This document shows, piece after piece, positions 8,528-17,134 of a stretch of 64,000 nt of DNA. The stretch comes from Methylophaga thalassica. GTDB taxonomy: Bacteria; Pseudomonadota; Gammaproteobacteria; Nitrosococcales; Methylophagaceae. The first letter of the stretch is position 1. The number at the start of each line of letters is the position of its first letter. The position numbers and the translations under genes are program-made. The DNA is taken from positions 248,001 through 312,000 of the forward strand of contig NZ_BSND01000004.1 in assembly GCF_030159795.1 (NCBI RefSeq). The letters run 5' to 3'. The notes under the pieces are model-generated. The model was not told the DNA's origin. It did no database searches and saw nothing but the letters and a program-made list of their open reading frames with translations.

Positions 8528-9739
8528 TTAGCCACCAGAAGGTATACCAAAAACAAATACGCTAAAACACATTATCGAAATCAACGCAAAAAAACGACTT
8601 TGCCAGGTCTGTTTTTGCTGATGCGCAACAATAGAAGCCACCAGACTTTGCAGAAAATAAAATAATGCAAACGCACGAGAAGCATAAGCAATGATTTCAT
8701 TCACATTGGTTGCCCAGGTAAGCATGATCGTGACAACCATAATAATCAGATAAACATATCGAATAGATAGCTTGTGCTGCACAATATCCTGCAGCAAACC
8801 ACCGGCACCTGAGGTATCGGCAACCGCGGCGCTGAACTGACTACCCACAGCAGCAATAGAAATTAATATTGGCAAAACCACAGCAACAGGTAGCATGATG
8901 TTAGTGATAGCTGTCACATCGGCATCCAGTCCGGAGTGGAATAGCACGGTCGACAGACTGATAAACAACACATAAATCACGGCAGAGATAATTTGAGCCC
9001 TACGCATGGTTTGAATTCTTTCATCTGCTGAATGCTCATCTTGCAAATAACGTGAAGTTTCGAAGCCCTGAACCACGATCAATAAGCCCAGTAATACCCG
9101 AAAGTCATGCAGATTTATCTCTGAGGACATATCAGGTAACCGCCACTCGCCGCCCAGAAGTAAATGTATATTGTATGCACATAATGCAAACAGAAGCCCG
9201 ACAATCATTCCCAGGTTTAGACTCACAGCATAGGTTTCGATTTTCTCCAACTCGTCTAACCCACGCCACATGCCAATACCGCCAATCGCTACTAACAGAG
9301 CCGTGGTAATGATATTGGCATAAACATCACCACTTACACCAACAGCATTTAATACAAAAGCAGCAAGCAACTGTAAATAATAAGTCACGGAAATAAAGTA
9401 GGCGACAGCCAGTACAATTCTCGACAAAAAAGCAACGTTTTGTGCGGTTCCCTGCTGATGTTCTATCGGTTCAAAGTGACGAATATTAAAACGAATAGCA
9501 TGTCCAACGGCACAAGCTATAAGCAATAATGCCACAATACATAAGACAGCATAGTTGCCTACCGTATTTGCCAGTAGTGGTGCGCTAATAAGGAAACCAC
9601 TCCCCATGATGGATGCCAGCGGCGTGACTGTTGCTTTCCATGATGAGGACTGCTTTAAGCGTTTAGAAAAAGCCAGATAAGCTGCTACAGCTAAGGCAAT
9701 AACAATAATGACAGTATTCAAAACTACTGAAGACTGCAT
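8528..9739 (-). CDS. Polytopic membrane protein, possible APC/LeuT-fold transporter
   Basis: 403 residues with about eleven or twelve hydrophobic helices. The first helix is followed by a loop ending ASIMGSGFLISAP, which resembles the broken first helix of APC-superfamily carriers (G-S-G-F). No family-defining motif lets me name a substrate. The start ATG 9739 directly abuts the stop of the GFA gene upstream (no gap), so the two are surely co-transcribed. A role in moving a small solute related to the GFA protein is only a guess. Confidence 0.75.
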   Translation of the reverse strand: MQSSVVLNTVIIVIALAVAAYLAFSKRLKQSSSWKATVTPLASIMGSGFLISAPLLANTVGNYAVLCIVALLLIACAVGHAIRFNIRHFEPIEHQQGTAQNVAFLSRIVLAVAYFISVTYYLQLLAAFVLNAVGVSGDVYANIITTALLVAIGGIGMWRGLDELEKIETYAVSLNLGMIVGLLFALCAYNIHLLLGGEWRLPDMSSEINLHDFRVLLGLLIVVQGFETSRYLQDEHSADERIQTMRRAQIISAVIYVLFISLSTVLFHSGLDADVTAITNIMLPVAVVLPILISIAAVGSQFSAAVADTSGAGGLLQDIVQHKLSIRYVYLIIMVVTIMLTWATNVNEIIAYASRAFALFYFLQSLVASIVAHQQKQTWQSRFFALISIMCFSVFVFGIPSGG

Positions 9740-10135
9740 TTATGGGCGTTCAGCAAACTGAGGGACGTCATCACAAATTTGATGCCAAGATGCTTTTGAA
9801 CTCACAAAGATATGGGCTTGTGGTTTGATATCGACTGCCGTATCGAGTGTGCCTAAACGTAACCGTATAATTTCAGGCATGGTGCTACGTTTACTATAAA
9901 GCTGTGAACCACAGAGCTGACAAAACACCCGGAAAACACCCGGTGAAGATTCATATTCGGCTATCGCCTTTTCGCCAGTGTTAAGGTGAAACTTGTTACT
10001 CTCTACAGCCGCATTAATCGCATAAGCAGAGCCACTGGCTTTTCGACAATTTTGGCAATGACAGATCATCGTGGGTCCGAGTTCACTATCAATCTCATAC
10101 TGAACAGACTGACACAAACAACTGCCTTTCAACAT
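9740..10135 (-). CDS. GFA-family (CENP-V/Gfa-like) zinc protein
   Basis: A 131-residue protein with the Gfa fold zinc ligands: CLC at residues 6-8, CHCQNC near 26-31, and CQLC near 92-95. Founding members were described as glutathione-dependent formaldehyde-activating enzymes, but most members have no proven activity. In a methylotroph formaldehyde handling would be attractive, but nothing here proves it. The start ATG 10135 has GAGGTAGG just upstream. It is the first gene of a two-gene unit with the adjoining membrane protein. Confidence 0.88.
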   Translation of the reverse strand: MLKGSCLCQSVQYEIDSELGPTMICHCQNCRKASGSAYAINAAVESNKFHLNTGEKAIAEYESSPGVFRVFCQLCGSQLYSKRSTMPEIIRLRLGTLDTAVDIKPQAHIFVSSKASWHQICDDVPQFAERP

Positions 10136-10343
10136 ACCTACCTCATAACAAATGTGAATAATGGCAACTATAATTTCACGTTAACCATGAATGACTGTGG
10201 TCATTCTGGAGAAAGCTTACACGATCATCCCCTTTTTCTGAATGCGCGATTTTCAATAATTCTTAATTGGTATGGATATATTTCGTATTTCATTACTCCA
10301 ACACACAATCCTTCTTACTTTATGGTTTCAAAAGGAGATATGT

Positions 10344-12032
10344 ATGATGAGATTGATTGTCACCTTATGTGTGACTGTTTTGTTTATGCCTCTGGTGCAA
10401 GCCGATGTCGCAGAAACACAGTTAGAGAACGAGGCATTACAGATAGATCATCAAACCTTCAGGCAAGAAGTGGTTCGTTATGTGCGTAGCATAGCCATCA
10501 AAAATGAAGATAATTCAACCAAAACAGCACTCACTCAATTAGAAAAAGAATGGAATAACCATTATCAGCAAACGCATTGGCGTGTTCACATTGTCAGTTA
10601 TCACGAAGGTAACGTGTTTGGTGAAGGCAGTGCATCGGGAGTCTCACTGACAGAAGCACTGCAGCAAGCCACACAAGCATCGTTATCCAATACGGTTATC
10701 ACGTCTAAAACCGATCTGAATGACTATTATTTCAAAGTGAGTTTCGACTATCACCCAGATCACGTTTATGCCATGGTAAATAATGAAGACAACGCTTATG
10801 AGATCCAGGGTGATCGTGTCATCGTTCGTCATGTAGATAGAGAACGCATTGAGAATCAAATAAAGCAAAGTAAAGCGTATTTATTACGTGCAATCAATAA
10901 TGACTATTCCGGTATCTTCAAGTTTTATGACGCCGAGCATGATACATCTGAGAAACTGCTGCGAACCACCTACTCAGCGACAACGTTAAATACCTTAATA
11001 CGTCTAAATCAACACCAGAAAGATATCGAATTGCAATCCTACTTTGAAGGCATGGCACAGTTTCTACTCGACAGACAGTTAACATCCGGCCCCAATGCAG
11101 GGGGATTTGATTATGGTGTCGATCCTGAAACTAATGAAGAAACCTGTCGTATTGTTGTTGGTACCACATCTAAAACGATCTTCACCCTGTTGTTGCTCCA
11201 CAATATGACACCTGATGAAGAGAAATACCTGCAATCCGCGCAATCGGCTGGCAATTGGCTACTAAAGATGATCAATGATGACGGCACTGTGACACCGGTT
11301 GCTCAATGCGAAGATGATAAGTGGAGCTACAACAACAAACAGTCCATTCTTTATTCCGGTCAGGTGGTATCTGCCCTCTCTCGTCTCTACGCCATAACTA
11401 AGGACCAACGCTATTTAGAGGGTGCCAAACAAGTGGCCAGCCAGTTAATTCGTGAGGTCGGCCTGCATGGCGCACTGGTCGGCGATGAATATCGTCCGGC
11501 TAATTCCATATCATCCAGTTGGATAATGATGGCTTTAATCGATCTGGCTAAAGTTGATCCCACGCCCGTTTACATAAAAACTATTTTACAAATTGGCGAC
11601 GTACTATTACAGCGACAGATCAACCAGCCTGACGATGCCTATAATCATGGTCGCTACCTCGATGCCATGACAACCAGCGGTAATGGCTGGATCAATGAAG
11701 TCATGGGAGAAATGGTACCTTTCTGTGAACAACAGAAATTAGGTGACTGTGATCAGTATCGTGATGCTATGCGTAAATCCAGTCGCTGGTTATTACAAAA
11801 CACCTATAACGAAAACAATACCTACAATATTACTAATCCCAAACAGGCTATAGGTGGTTTTATCAATAACTTCAGTAGCCAGAAAGTAAGAACGGACGCC
11901 GTTTGCCATGGCTTAAACGGCTTATTAAGTATGTTGGACAACGAGCCTGATGATAAAGATGTTTTTATCGGTTTACCTGAACGTCCACTAACAGAACTGT
12001 TACCGTTATTACGCGCTGGTGAATATAATTAA
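10344..12032 (+). CDS. Secreted alpha/alpha-toroid-like protein of unknown function
   Basis: A 562-residue protein with a signal peptide (MMRLIVTLCVTVLFMPLVQA, cleavage before DVAET). Residues about 25-180 form an alpha/beta region with WRVHIVSYHEG; residues about 190-540 are a run of helix pairs with Trp, Tyr and Gly at turns (AGGFDYG, SGQVVSALSRLY, SSSWIMMALIDLAK, GNGWINEVMGEM), like glycan-acting or terpenoid-type toroid enzymes. Several cysteines suit a periplasmic setting. ATG 10344 follows AAGGAGA by five bases; the longer in-frame opening at 10272 has neither ribosome site nor signal sequence. It stands alone, convergent with opgG/D across a shared terminator. I do not recognise the family. 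Confidence 0.75.
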   Translation: MMRLIVTLCVTVLFMPLVQADVAETQLENEALQIDHQTFRQEVVRYVRSIAIKNEDNSTKTALTQLEKEWNNHYQQTHWRVHIVSYHEGNVFGEGSASGVSLTEALQQATQASLSNTVITSKTDLNDYYFKVSFDYHPDHVYAMVNNEDNAYEIQGDRVIVRHVDRERIENQIKQSKAYLLRAINNDYSGIFKFYDAEHDTSEKLLRTTYSATTLNTLIRLNQHQKDIELQSYFEGMAQFLLDRQLTSGPNAGGFDYGVDPETNEETCRIVVGTTSKTIFTLLLLHNMTPDEEKYLQSAQSAGNWLLKMINDDGTVTPVAQCEDDKWSYNNKQSILYSGQVVSALSRLYAITKDQRYLEGAKQVASQLIREVGLHGALVGDEYRPANSISSSWIMMALIDLAKVDPTPVYIKTILQIGDVLLQRQINQPDDAYNHGRYLDAMTTSGNGWINEVMGEMVPFCEQQKLGDCDQYRDAMRKSSRWLLQNTYNENNTYNITNPKQAIGGFINNFSSQKVRTDAVCHGLNGLLSMLDNEPDDKDVFIGLPERPLTELLPLLRAGEYN

Positions 12033-12103
12033 TGGGCCAATAGCCTGCGCAGGTCAATCAAATACTGGCCGCCTTTATATAACTATCCCACTATGTCACA
12101 CAT

Positions 12104-12135
12104 AAAAAAAGCAGATGTTAAACATCTGCTTTTTT
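12104..12135. terminator. Bidirectional intrinsic terminator
   Basis: GCAGATGT (12111-12118) pairs with ACATCTGC (12122-12129) around a three-base loop, flanked by A7 on the left and T6 on the right. It works in either direction and separates the convergent toroid gene and opgG/D. Confidence 0.9.
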
Positions 12136-12139
12136 ATTG

Positions 12140-13789
12140 TTAAGGATTATGTAAATCCCGCTCATTTTGCGGTGGCGGAGTCCATTGATAAATCCAGGTT
12201 TCCGTTAGAGGCTGACCTCCGGCTTCAAGGTAAACTCGCAGATTGATGGGATCTGTACTGTTATCGGGTGGCACCACATCAAACATGGCCCGGTATCCAT
12301 CAATTGCATGCTGAGGCCGAGCTGAGGTAATTTCCACTTTACCCGCAGAAGTCGTAATGACAGGTTTCACTTGGGCATCATCAGCTAACATTGGCAAACT
12401 GCCACCGGCAAAATCGATGACAAATCGTTTACTGTAATACTCACGATGTTGACCTATTACGCCACCAATGCCGGTAAACGTATCTACCACTTTGGCACGT
12501 TCAGGTTCAACTGGCGGCACACCACCCCAATACATTTTATAGCTATAAAGTAATTCTTCACCTGGTTTCACCGGTTTGTCTGGGTTCCAGAAAGCCACAA
12601 TATTATCGAAGGTTTCATCCAGAGTCGGGATCTCAACTAACTGCACTGAACCTTTCCCCCAATTGCCTTCCGGCTCAATCCATAGACTGGGTCTGCGGTC
12701 ATAAAACACCCCATCATCCTGATAGTGATCAAATTTGCGATCACGTTGCATCAGGCCAAATCCTTTTGGATTATTGTCGGCATAGGCATTAAATCTCAGA
12801 TTACGTGGATTTGTCAGCGGACGCCAAATCCACTCGCCATTGCCCATATGAATGGATAAGCCATCGGAGTCATGAATTTCAGGTCGCCAGTCCCAGTCAG
12901 TACGTTTATCGTTCTCACCGATCATGTACATACTGGTTAACGGTGCGATACCTAAACGTTCAATTGCTTTACGCGGATAAAGCGCGGCATCCACTTTCAC
13001 CTTCAGCCGATCACCTGGTTGAATATCAAAACGATAGGCCCCTGTCACACTTTCAGAATCCAGAAGTGCGTAGACAGTGGTGATATCACTGCCCGGCTTT
13101 GGCTGCTCCAACCAAAAATGGGTAAACATCGGAAATTCTTCAGGTCGAGGCATCGCCGTATCCACCGCCAGTCCACGTGCAGATAAACCGTACTGCATTT
13201 CTTTACCCACGGCACGAAAGTAGCTGGCCCCCAGAAAAGCAATCACGTCCCGTTTCCAGTCAGTATGAAATTGCATTCTAAATCCGGCGTAACCTAAGTC
13301 TTCAGGTAATTTCTTACCATCAATCCCTGTTTTGCCATAATCAAACATTTTAGATGAGTACTCAATCGGCGTTGTTTTGCCATCTTTTAGTTCTGAGATA
13401 TGTACTGGCGTATCAAAATACAGACCTAAATGAAAAAGCTCCGCACGAAACTCACTATCATCATTTCGCCAAAGTGCCTTATCTTTTTTAAACTGTAATT
13501 GCTGATAATCATCCCAGCTCATACCTTTAATGCTTTTGGGTAACTCGCCTTTGTGGCTGATATAGGCTTTTTCAGATAATGCTCTGGCATAGCCTTTTAA
13601 CCAGGCATAGCTGAATTTCTCACCTGCCGGTGGCGACACAGGATCAGTAATGGCATAACTGAGCTGACTGGTGGCCAGGCCGATAGCGAATGCACAACCA
13701 ATAGCAATATGCCTTAGCAAGCTAGATGATGTACTGACATGACTCAAACTAGGTTTATCATTTTTCTTAAGGATTAGGTTCAATTCCAT
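12140..13789 (-). CDS. Periplasmic glucan biosynthesis protein, OpgG/OpgD family
   Basis: A 549-residue MdoG-family protein that shapes the backbone of osmoregulated periplasmic glucans. Family landmarks include YGLSARGLA, GAYRFDI, IAPLTSMYM, HDSDGLS, GNGEWIWRPL and WGKGSVQLVEIPT. Residues about 25-48 (a hydrophobic run ending QLSYA) are a Sec signal; no twin Arg is seen, unlike E. coli OpgD, though the length and GAYRF segment are OpgD-like. ATG 13789 is preferred, with GAGTGAG upstream; ATG 13825 would add 12 residues without a ribosome site. No opgH glucosyltransferase lies beside it, which is unusual. Confidence 0.92.
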   Translation of the reverse strand: MELNLILKKNDKPSLSHVSTSSSLLRHIAIGCAFAIGLATSQLSYAITDPVSPPAGEKFSYAWLKGYARALSEKAYISHKGELPKSIKGMSWDDYQQLQFKKDKALWRNDDSEFRAELFHLGLYFDTPVHISELKDGKTTPIEYSSKMFDYGKTGIDGKKLPEDLGYAGFRMQFHTDWKRDVIAFLGASYFRAVGKEMQYGLSARGLAVDTAMPRPEEFPMFTHFWLEQPKPGSDITTVYALLDSESVTGAYRFDIQPGDRLKVKVDAALYPRKAIERLGIAPLTSMYMIGENDKRTDWDWRPEIHDSDGLSIHMGNGEWIWRPLTNPRNLRFNAYADNNPKGFGLMQRDRKFDHYQDDGVFYDRRPSLWIEPEGNWGKGSVQLVEIPTLDETFDNIVAFWNPDKPVKPGEELLYSYKMYWGGVPPVEPERAKVVDTFTGIGGVIGQHREYYSKRFVIDFAGGSLPMLADDAQVKPVITTSAGKVEITSARPQHAIDGYRAMFDVVPPDNSTDPINLRVYLEAGGQPLTETWIYQWTPPPQNERDLHNP

Positions 13790-13850
13790 AAACTCACTCT
13801 GATTAAAATACTTGCTGACAAACATGCAAATTGATTGCTGTTGACTATTT

Positions 13851-14246
13851 TTACCGAGCCGAAGGCTCTATATAGTTAGATAATTCAATAAGGTTGCCAT
13901 CTGGATCATAAAGATAAACAGATTCAATAGCGCCCTGAGCACCTGTCCTCATCACCGGACCATCAATAATTTTTACCTGTTTATGATTAAGTTCAGCAAT
14001 AACACTGGTTAAGGGTGTTTCTACGATGAAACATAAGTCAGCACTTCCAGTCCTGACATATTGTGCTTTGGGTTCGAACTCTTTACCACGCTCATGCAGA
14101 TTAATTTTTTGACTACCAAATAATAACGCAACACGATTCTCTGCAAAGACGATTTTTTCCATTCCTAAAATATGACAATAGAAATCAATCGTGTCGTTAA
14201 TCGAGTTAACCGTTAAAACAAGGTGGTCCAGTGACTTAATATGCAT
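13851..14246 (-). CDS. VOC / glyoxalase-family protein
   Basis: A 131-residue vicinal-oxygen-chelate protein with two beta-alpha-beta-beta-beta units. Metal-ligand positions are visible as LDHLVL (His near residue 8), NLHERG (about 49-54), and YLYDPDGNLIELSNY (Glu near 123) at the end. It resembles virulence-protein or fosfomycin/glyoxalase relatives; the substrate is unknown. The start is placed at ATG 14246, where the family fold begins; a longer frame to 14273 adds nine residues that overlap the upstream terminator stem. Since that terminator belongs to osmC, this gene probably has its own promoter or relies on read-through. Confidence 0.8.
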   Translation of the reverse strand: MHIKSLDHLVLTVNSINDTIDFYCHILGMEKIVFAENRVALLFGSQKINLHERGKEFEPKAQYVRTGSADLCFIVETPLTSVIAELNHKQVKIIDGPVMRTGAQGAIESVYLYDPDGNLIELSNYIEPSAR

Positions 14247-14265
14247 AATTGGTATCCATAAAAAT

Positions 14266-14303
14266 GGCCTCACATAATCAAATACTATTTATTATGTGAG
14301 GCC
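14266..14303 (-). terminator. Intrinsic terminator of the OsmC gene
   Basis: A perfect 13-bp stem, GGCCTCACATAAT (14266-14278) with ATTATGTGAGGCC (14291-14303), followed on the minus strand by ATTTTTA. It lies 20 bases after the OsmC stop and just upstream of the VOC start. Confidence 0.8.
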
Positions 14304-14323
14304 AATAGTTCTATTGAACGCTT

Positions 14324-14758
14324 TTATGCGGCGTTGAGCGTATATTCCAACTCGATATCGGCATTAAATAACTTACTAACAGGGCAACCTAATTTAGTTT
14401 CATGAGCTATACGATCAAATTCTTTTTCATCGATACCTTTCACCTTCGCGGTAAGAGATAATTTTGATCGGCTAATACGAAAGCCATCACCGTCTTCATC
14501 GAGAAAGATAGATACGTCGGTTTTTAAATCACCGTCTTTGTAGCCTTCTCCTTCCAATGCAAAAGAGAGCGCCATGGTAAAGCAGGCCGCATGGGCTGCT
14601 GCAAGGAGTTCTTCAGGATTGGTGCCTTTGCCACCCTCAAATCGACTAGTAAAACCATAAGGATGATCCTTGAGTGCCGGCGTTTCAGTGCTGACGCTGG
14701 CTTCTCCTTTTTTGCCGAGGCTTTTATAGATGGCCGAACCAGTCTTCACAATACTCAT
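14324..14758 (-). CDS. osmC: OsmC-family organic hydroperoxide peroxidase
   Basis: A 144-residue OsmC protein. The reactive cysteines are Cys59 (AHAACFTMAL) and Cys125 (LGCPVSK), the pair that reduces organic hydroperoxides. Glu50 in NPEELLAAAHA is also conserved, and the DHPYGFTSRFEGG segment is OsmC rather than Ohr type. AAGGAGAC before ATG 14758 is a strong ribosome site. It is a cytoplasmic stress enzyme, often induced by osmotic or stationary stress. A stem-loop terminator follows. Confidence 0.93.
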   Translation of the reverse strand: MSIVKTGSAIYKSLGKKGEASVSTETPALKDHPYGFTSRFEGGKGTNPEELLAAAHAACFTMALSFALEGEGYKDGDLKTDVSIFLDEDGDGFRISRSKLSLTAKVKGIDEKEFDRIAHETKLGCPVSKLFNADIELEYTLNAA

Positions 14759-14881
14759 ACTGTCTCCTTTTTGAGTTCAAAAAATAAGGATTAACCTTAA
14801 CGATATTCAAACGACTTCACGTTGTCTTAATTGAATATCTGTATTAGTTGACAGTCATACTGCTGTGAATAGTTCCTGAAT

Positions 14882-16528
14882 TTACTTTCTTTCGATCTGA
14901 CAATTATTTCGACCCTGCCCTTTCGCTTCATACAAAGCTTTATCGGCACGGGTAAAAACATCCTCAATGGTGTCGCCTTTTTCAAAGGTCGCTAAACCGG
15001 CGGATGTTGTTATCGGAACAGAGATACCATTGTGTTGGAATTGCGTGTTTTCGATTGTCTGACGAATTTTATTCGCCATCTCCAACCCTTGCTCTAAATT
15101 AATTTCGGGAAACAAACCAACAAATTCTTCCCCCCCAAAGCGCGCAATAAAATCAGCCTGGCGTGTGGAATCTTTAAAAATGCGAGCAATGGTTTTTAGA
15201 ACTACATCACCGGCACTATGGCCAAATTTGTCATTTACCGCTTTAAAGTAGTCAACATCCCACACCACCATGGTTAAGGGTTTTTGGTAGCGAGCCCAGC
15301 GGCTATATTCCGTCTGTAACACTTCAGTTAAAGCCTGACGGTTCCATATTCCGGTTAAGGGATCTTTCATTGCCAACGCGCGGGCTTTGCTGGTAGCCAG
15401 TCGTAGTTCGTTAGCTTCAGACTCCATTTCATGCAGACGCTGTGTTAACGCTTCAATCTGCTTTTGAGACTCTGCAAAGCGGGTATTATCGGCTTGCTGA
15501 TAATTAGTAATCTGCTCATTGAGATGATCCAGACGTTCACTAAGAACAGACTTTATTTCGACAAAATCAGCCGCACCTTCCACATCCGTCCTTAACTCAA
15601 CCATGGTCTGCTCAACATCACCGGCCAATTTGTGCCTTTGCTCAAAAGCAGAGAGGTCTTGCTTAACCACTTCATACAGATATTTATCCAGCGAGGTAAT
15701 TTTCTTTGTTAAGTCTCGCAGAAATTTTTCATATTCTTTTTTTTCTGCCATGGCAGATGAGCTGAGCTCACTGACCAGATCCGCTATGGAAGATATGGTT
15801 TCAGGCACATCTTCCGTTTTGAGGCCATCATGTATTTTTAATCTTAATTGTGACGCTTTTGAACTCAACTCTGTCGGTAGTGATAGCCTCTCCAGTAATA
15901 CGCTCAGTAATATCTGTGGAGTAAAGTCATCTTTTCGTGATTCATGAATAAAATCTGGCTTATCGTCATCATTGCTTTCCTGCTCTGATAAGTCAGTCTC
16001 TACAACAGTGTAAGAGGACTTTGTCTGTTTCAGCGGTAAAAACTGTGAAAAAAAACCATTCCGGTCTTTTGCTTTTTTTGCTGAAAAACTTTCTTCGATT
16101 AGATGGGCGATTTCATCAAGAATCTCTGATAATTGTTTATCAGAACTTTTTTCAGCACGTTTGCGGAGTTTATCAAACTGTTTTTTTTGCGTTTTCGGCC
16201 AACTGATTTTATCGATCAACGCTATAAGCAGTTGAGCAATATCCGATTTAGATGCTTTTTTGGCATCCATCGCCGTGATTGCAGATTCAATCTCCGCAAG
16301 AATTTTTTCCACCTCTGCTTTATCGGTGACAGAGGCACGAAGATTTTTTCTAAGTGCATCAAGGTGCGGATCAAGACAACCATCAATGCCATTGGCAGCC
16401 AATGCTAAACGGGAAAGACCACGTTCCAATAACTGTTCGTATAACTTTTGCTGCTCAAGTTCATGGCTAAGTTCGATGAATTGCTCACGCCACTTTTCCG
16501 CTGTCTTGGGACTAGACTTATCACTCAT
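14882..16528 (-). CDS. Diguanylate cyclase, cytoplasmic, with long helical N-terminus
   Basis: 548 residues, no membrane segment. Residues 1 to about 380 are highly charged and helical, probably coiled coil, ending in a signalling helix; the GGDEF domain occupies about 385-545. The active-site GGEEF is at about residues 464-468, and the inhibitory site RQAD lies five residues before it, so product feedback is expected. DPLTGIWNR marks the domain start. It makes cyclic di-GMP from GTP. ATG 16528 is chosen over an adjoining TTG. The sensory input of the N-terminal part is not recognised, though this architecture is known from coiled-coil cyclases of gammaproteobacteria. Confidence 0.92.
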   Translation of the reverse strand: MSDKSSPKTAEKWREQFIELSHELEQQKLYEQLLERGLSRLALAANGIDGCLDPHLDALRKNLRASVTDKAEVEKILAEIESAITAMDAKKASKSDIAQLLIALIDKISWPKTQKKQFDKLRKRAEKSSDKQLSEILDEIAHLIEESFSAKKAKDRNGFFSQFLPLKQTKSSYTVVETDLSEQESNDDDKPDFIHESRKDDFTPQILLSVLLERLSLPTELSSKASQLRLKIHDGLKTEDVPETISSIADLVSELSSSAMAEKKEYEKFLRDLTKKITSLDKYLYEVVKQDLSAFEQRHKLAGDVEQTMVELRTDVEGAADFVEIKSVLSERLDHLNEQITNYQQADNTRFAESQKQIEALTQRLHEMESEANELRLATSKARALAMKDPLTGIWNRQALTEVLQTEYSRWARYQKPLTMVVWDVDYFKAVNDKFGHSAGDVVLKTIARIFKDSTRQADFIARFGGEEFVGLFPEINLEQGLEMANKIRQTIENTQFQHNGISVPITTSAGLATFEKGDTIEDVFTRADKALYEAKGQGRNNCQIERK

Positions 16529-16610
16529 CAAAAAGACCTTTACCTAATTTGTAGGCTATTTACCCATACTAATCACAGCTTAACTTGTACACAAGCATAA
16601 TAATATTACT

Positions 16611-17063
16611 TTATGTTCTGGCTTTGTTTAGAACAGTGGCTAGATATATGACAACCAAGGTATTGATCATCAATAACAGTGAGCTTAATAAAGTAACTTT
16701 TTGGTAGAGTTCGTAAAGCTCAAAAGGTAAATATACAACACTGCTGACTAAAGCCAGCCACTCCGTCCAGCGATACTGATGCCATAAACCATAAGCTTCA
16801 ACAAAGCGGATAACACTATAAAGCAACGCTGCGATTGTCACTATAATCAATTTCGTATTGTTTATATCCGCCAGTGCCTGTAACAGATGACCCGGATAAT
16901 AACTGGCTGGGTTAAGATGAAGATGATCAATAAGCTTTTCAGCCAATTGCTGAAGATTTTGGCCCATTAACTCATGTAGTCCGAGGCTTATCAATAAGGC
17001 TATCGTCCCCTTTGATGCCTCCATTATCGCTATTAAACGTAAGCCAGCTGGTGACCTATTCAT
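16611..17063 (-). CDS. DUF2127 membrane protein
   Basis: A 150-residue protein with about four membrane helices and the DUF2127 pattern: GLRLIAIMEASKG at the start and the segment ending FVEAYGLWHQYRWTEWLAL near residues 88-104. Function unknown; family members are inner-membrane proteins. AAAGGAAA precedes ATG 17063. It is divergent from the TIGR03790 gene, with about 70 bases between the starts. Confidence 0.85.
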   Translation of the reverse strand: MNRSPAGLRLIAIMEASKGTIALLISLGLHELMGQNLQQLAEKLIDHLHLNPASYYPGHLLQALADINNTKLIIVTIAALLYSVIRFVEAYGLWHQYRWTEWLALVSSVVYLPFELYELYQKVTLLSSLLLMINTLVVIYLATVLNKART

Positions 17064-17134
17064 TCATTTTCCTTTCATTGATTTAGGCTTTTTACTTGCT
17101 TAGACTAACTACTCACCGCAATGAGTAATGTCAC

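Noticed and set aside
10272-10343. Upstream extension of the toroid gene
   Set aside because: The extension lacks a ribosome site and would bury the signal peptide; ATG 10344 follows AAGGAGA.
9986-10489. 167-codon plus-strand frame across the GFA gene and the toroid start
   Set aside because: It is antisense to the GFA gene and then overlaps the signal peptide of the real gene in another frame; it has no ribosome site or recognisable domain.
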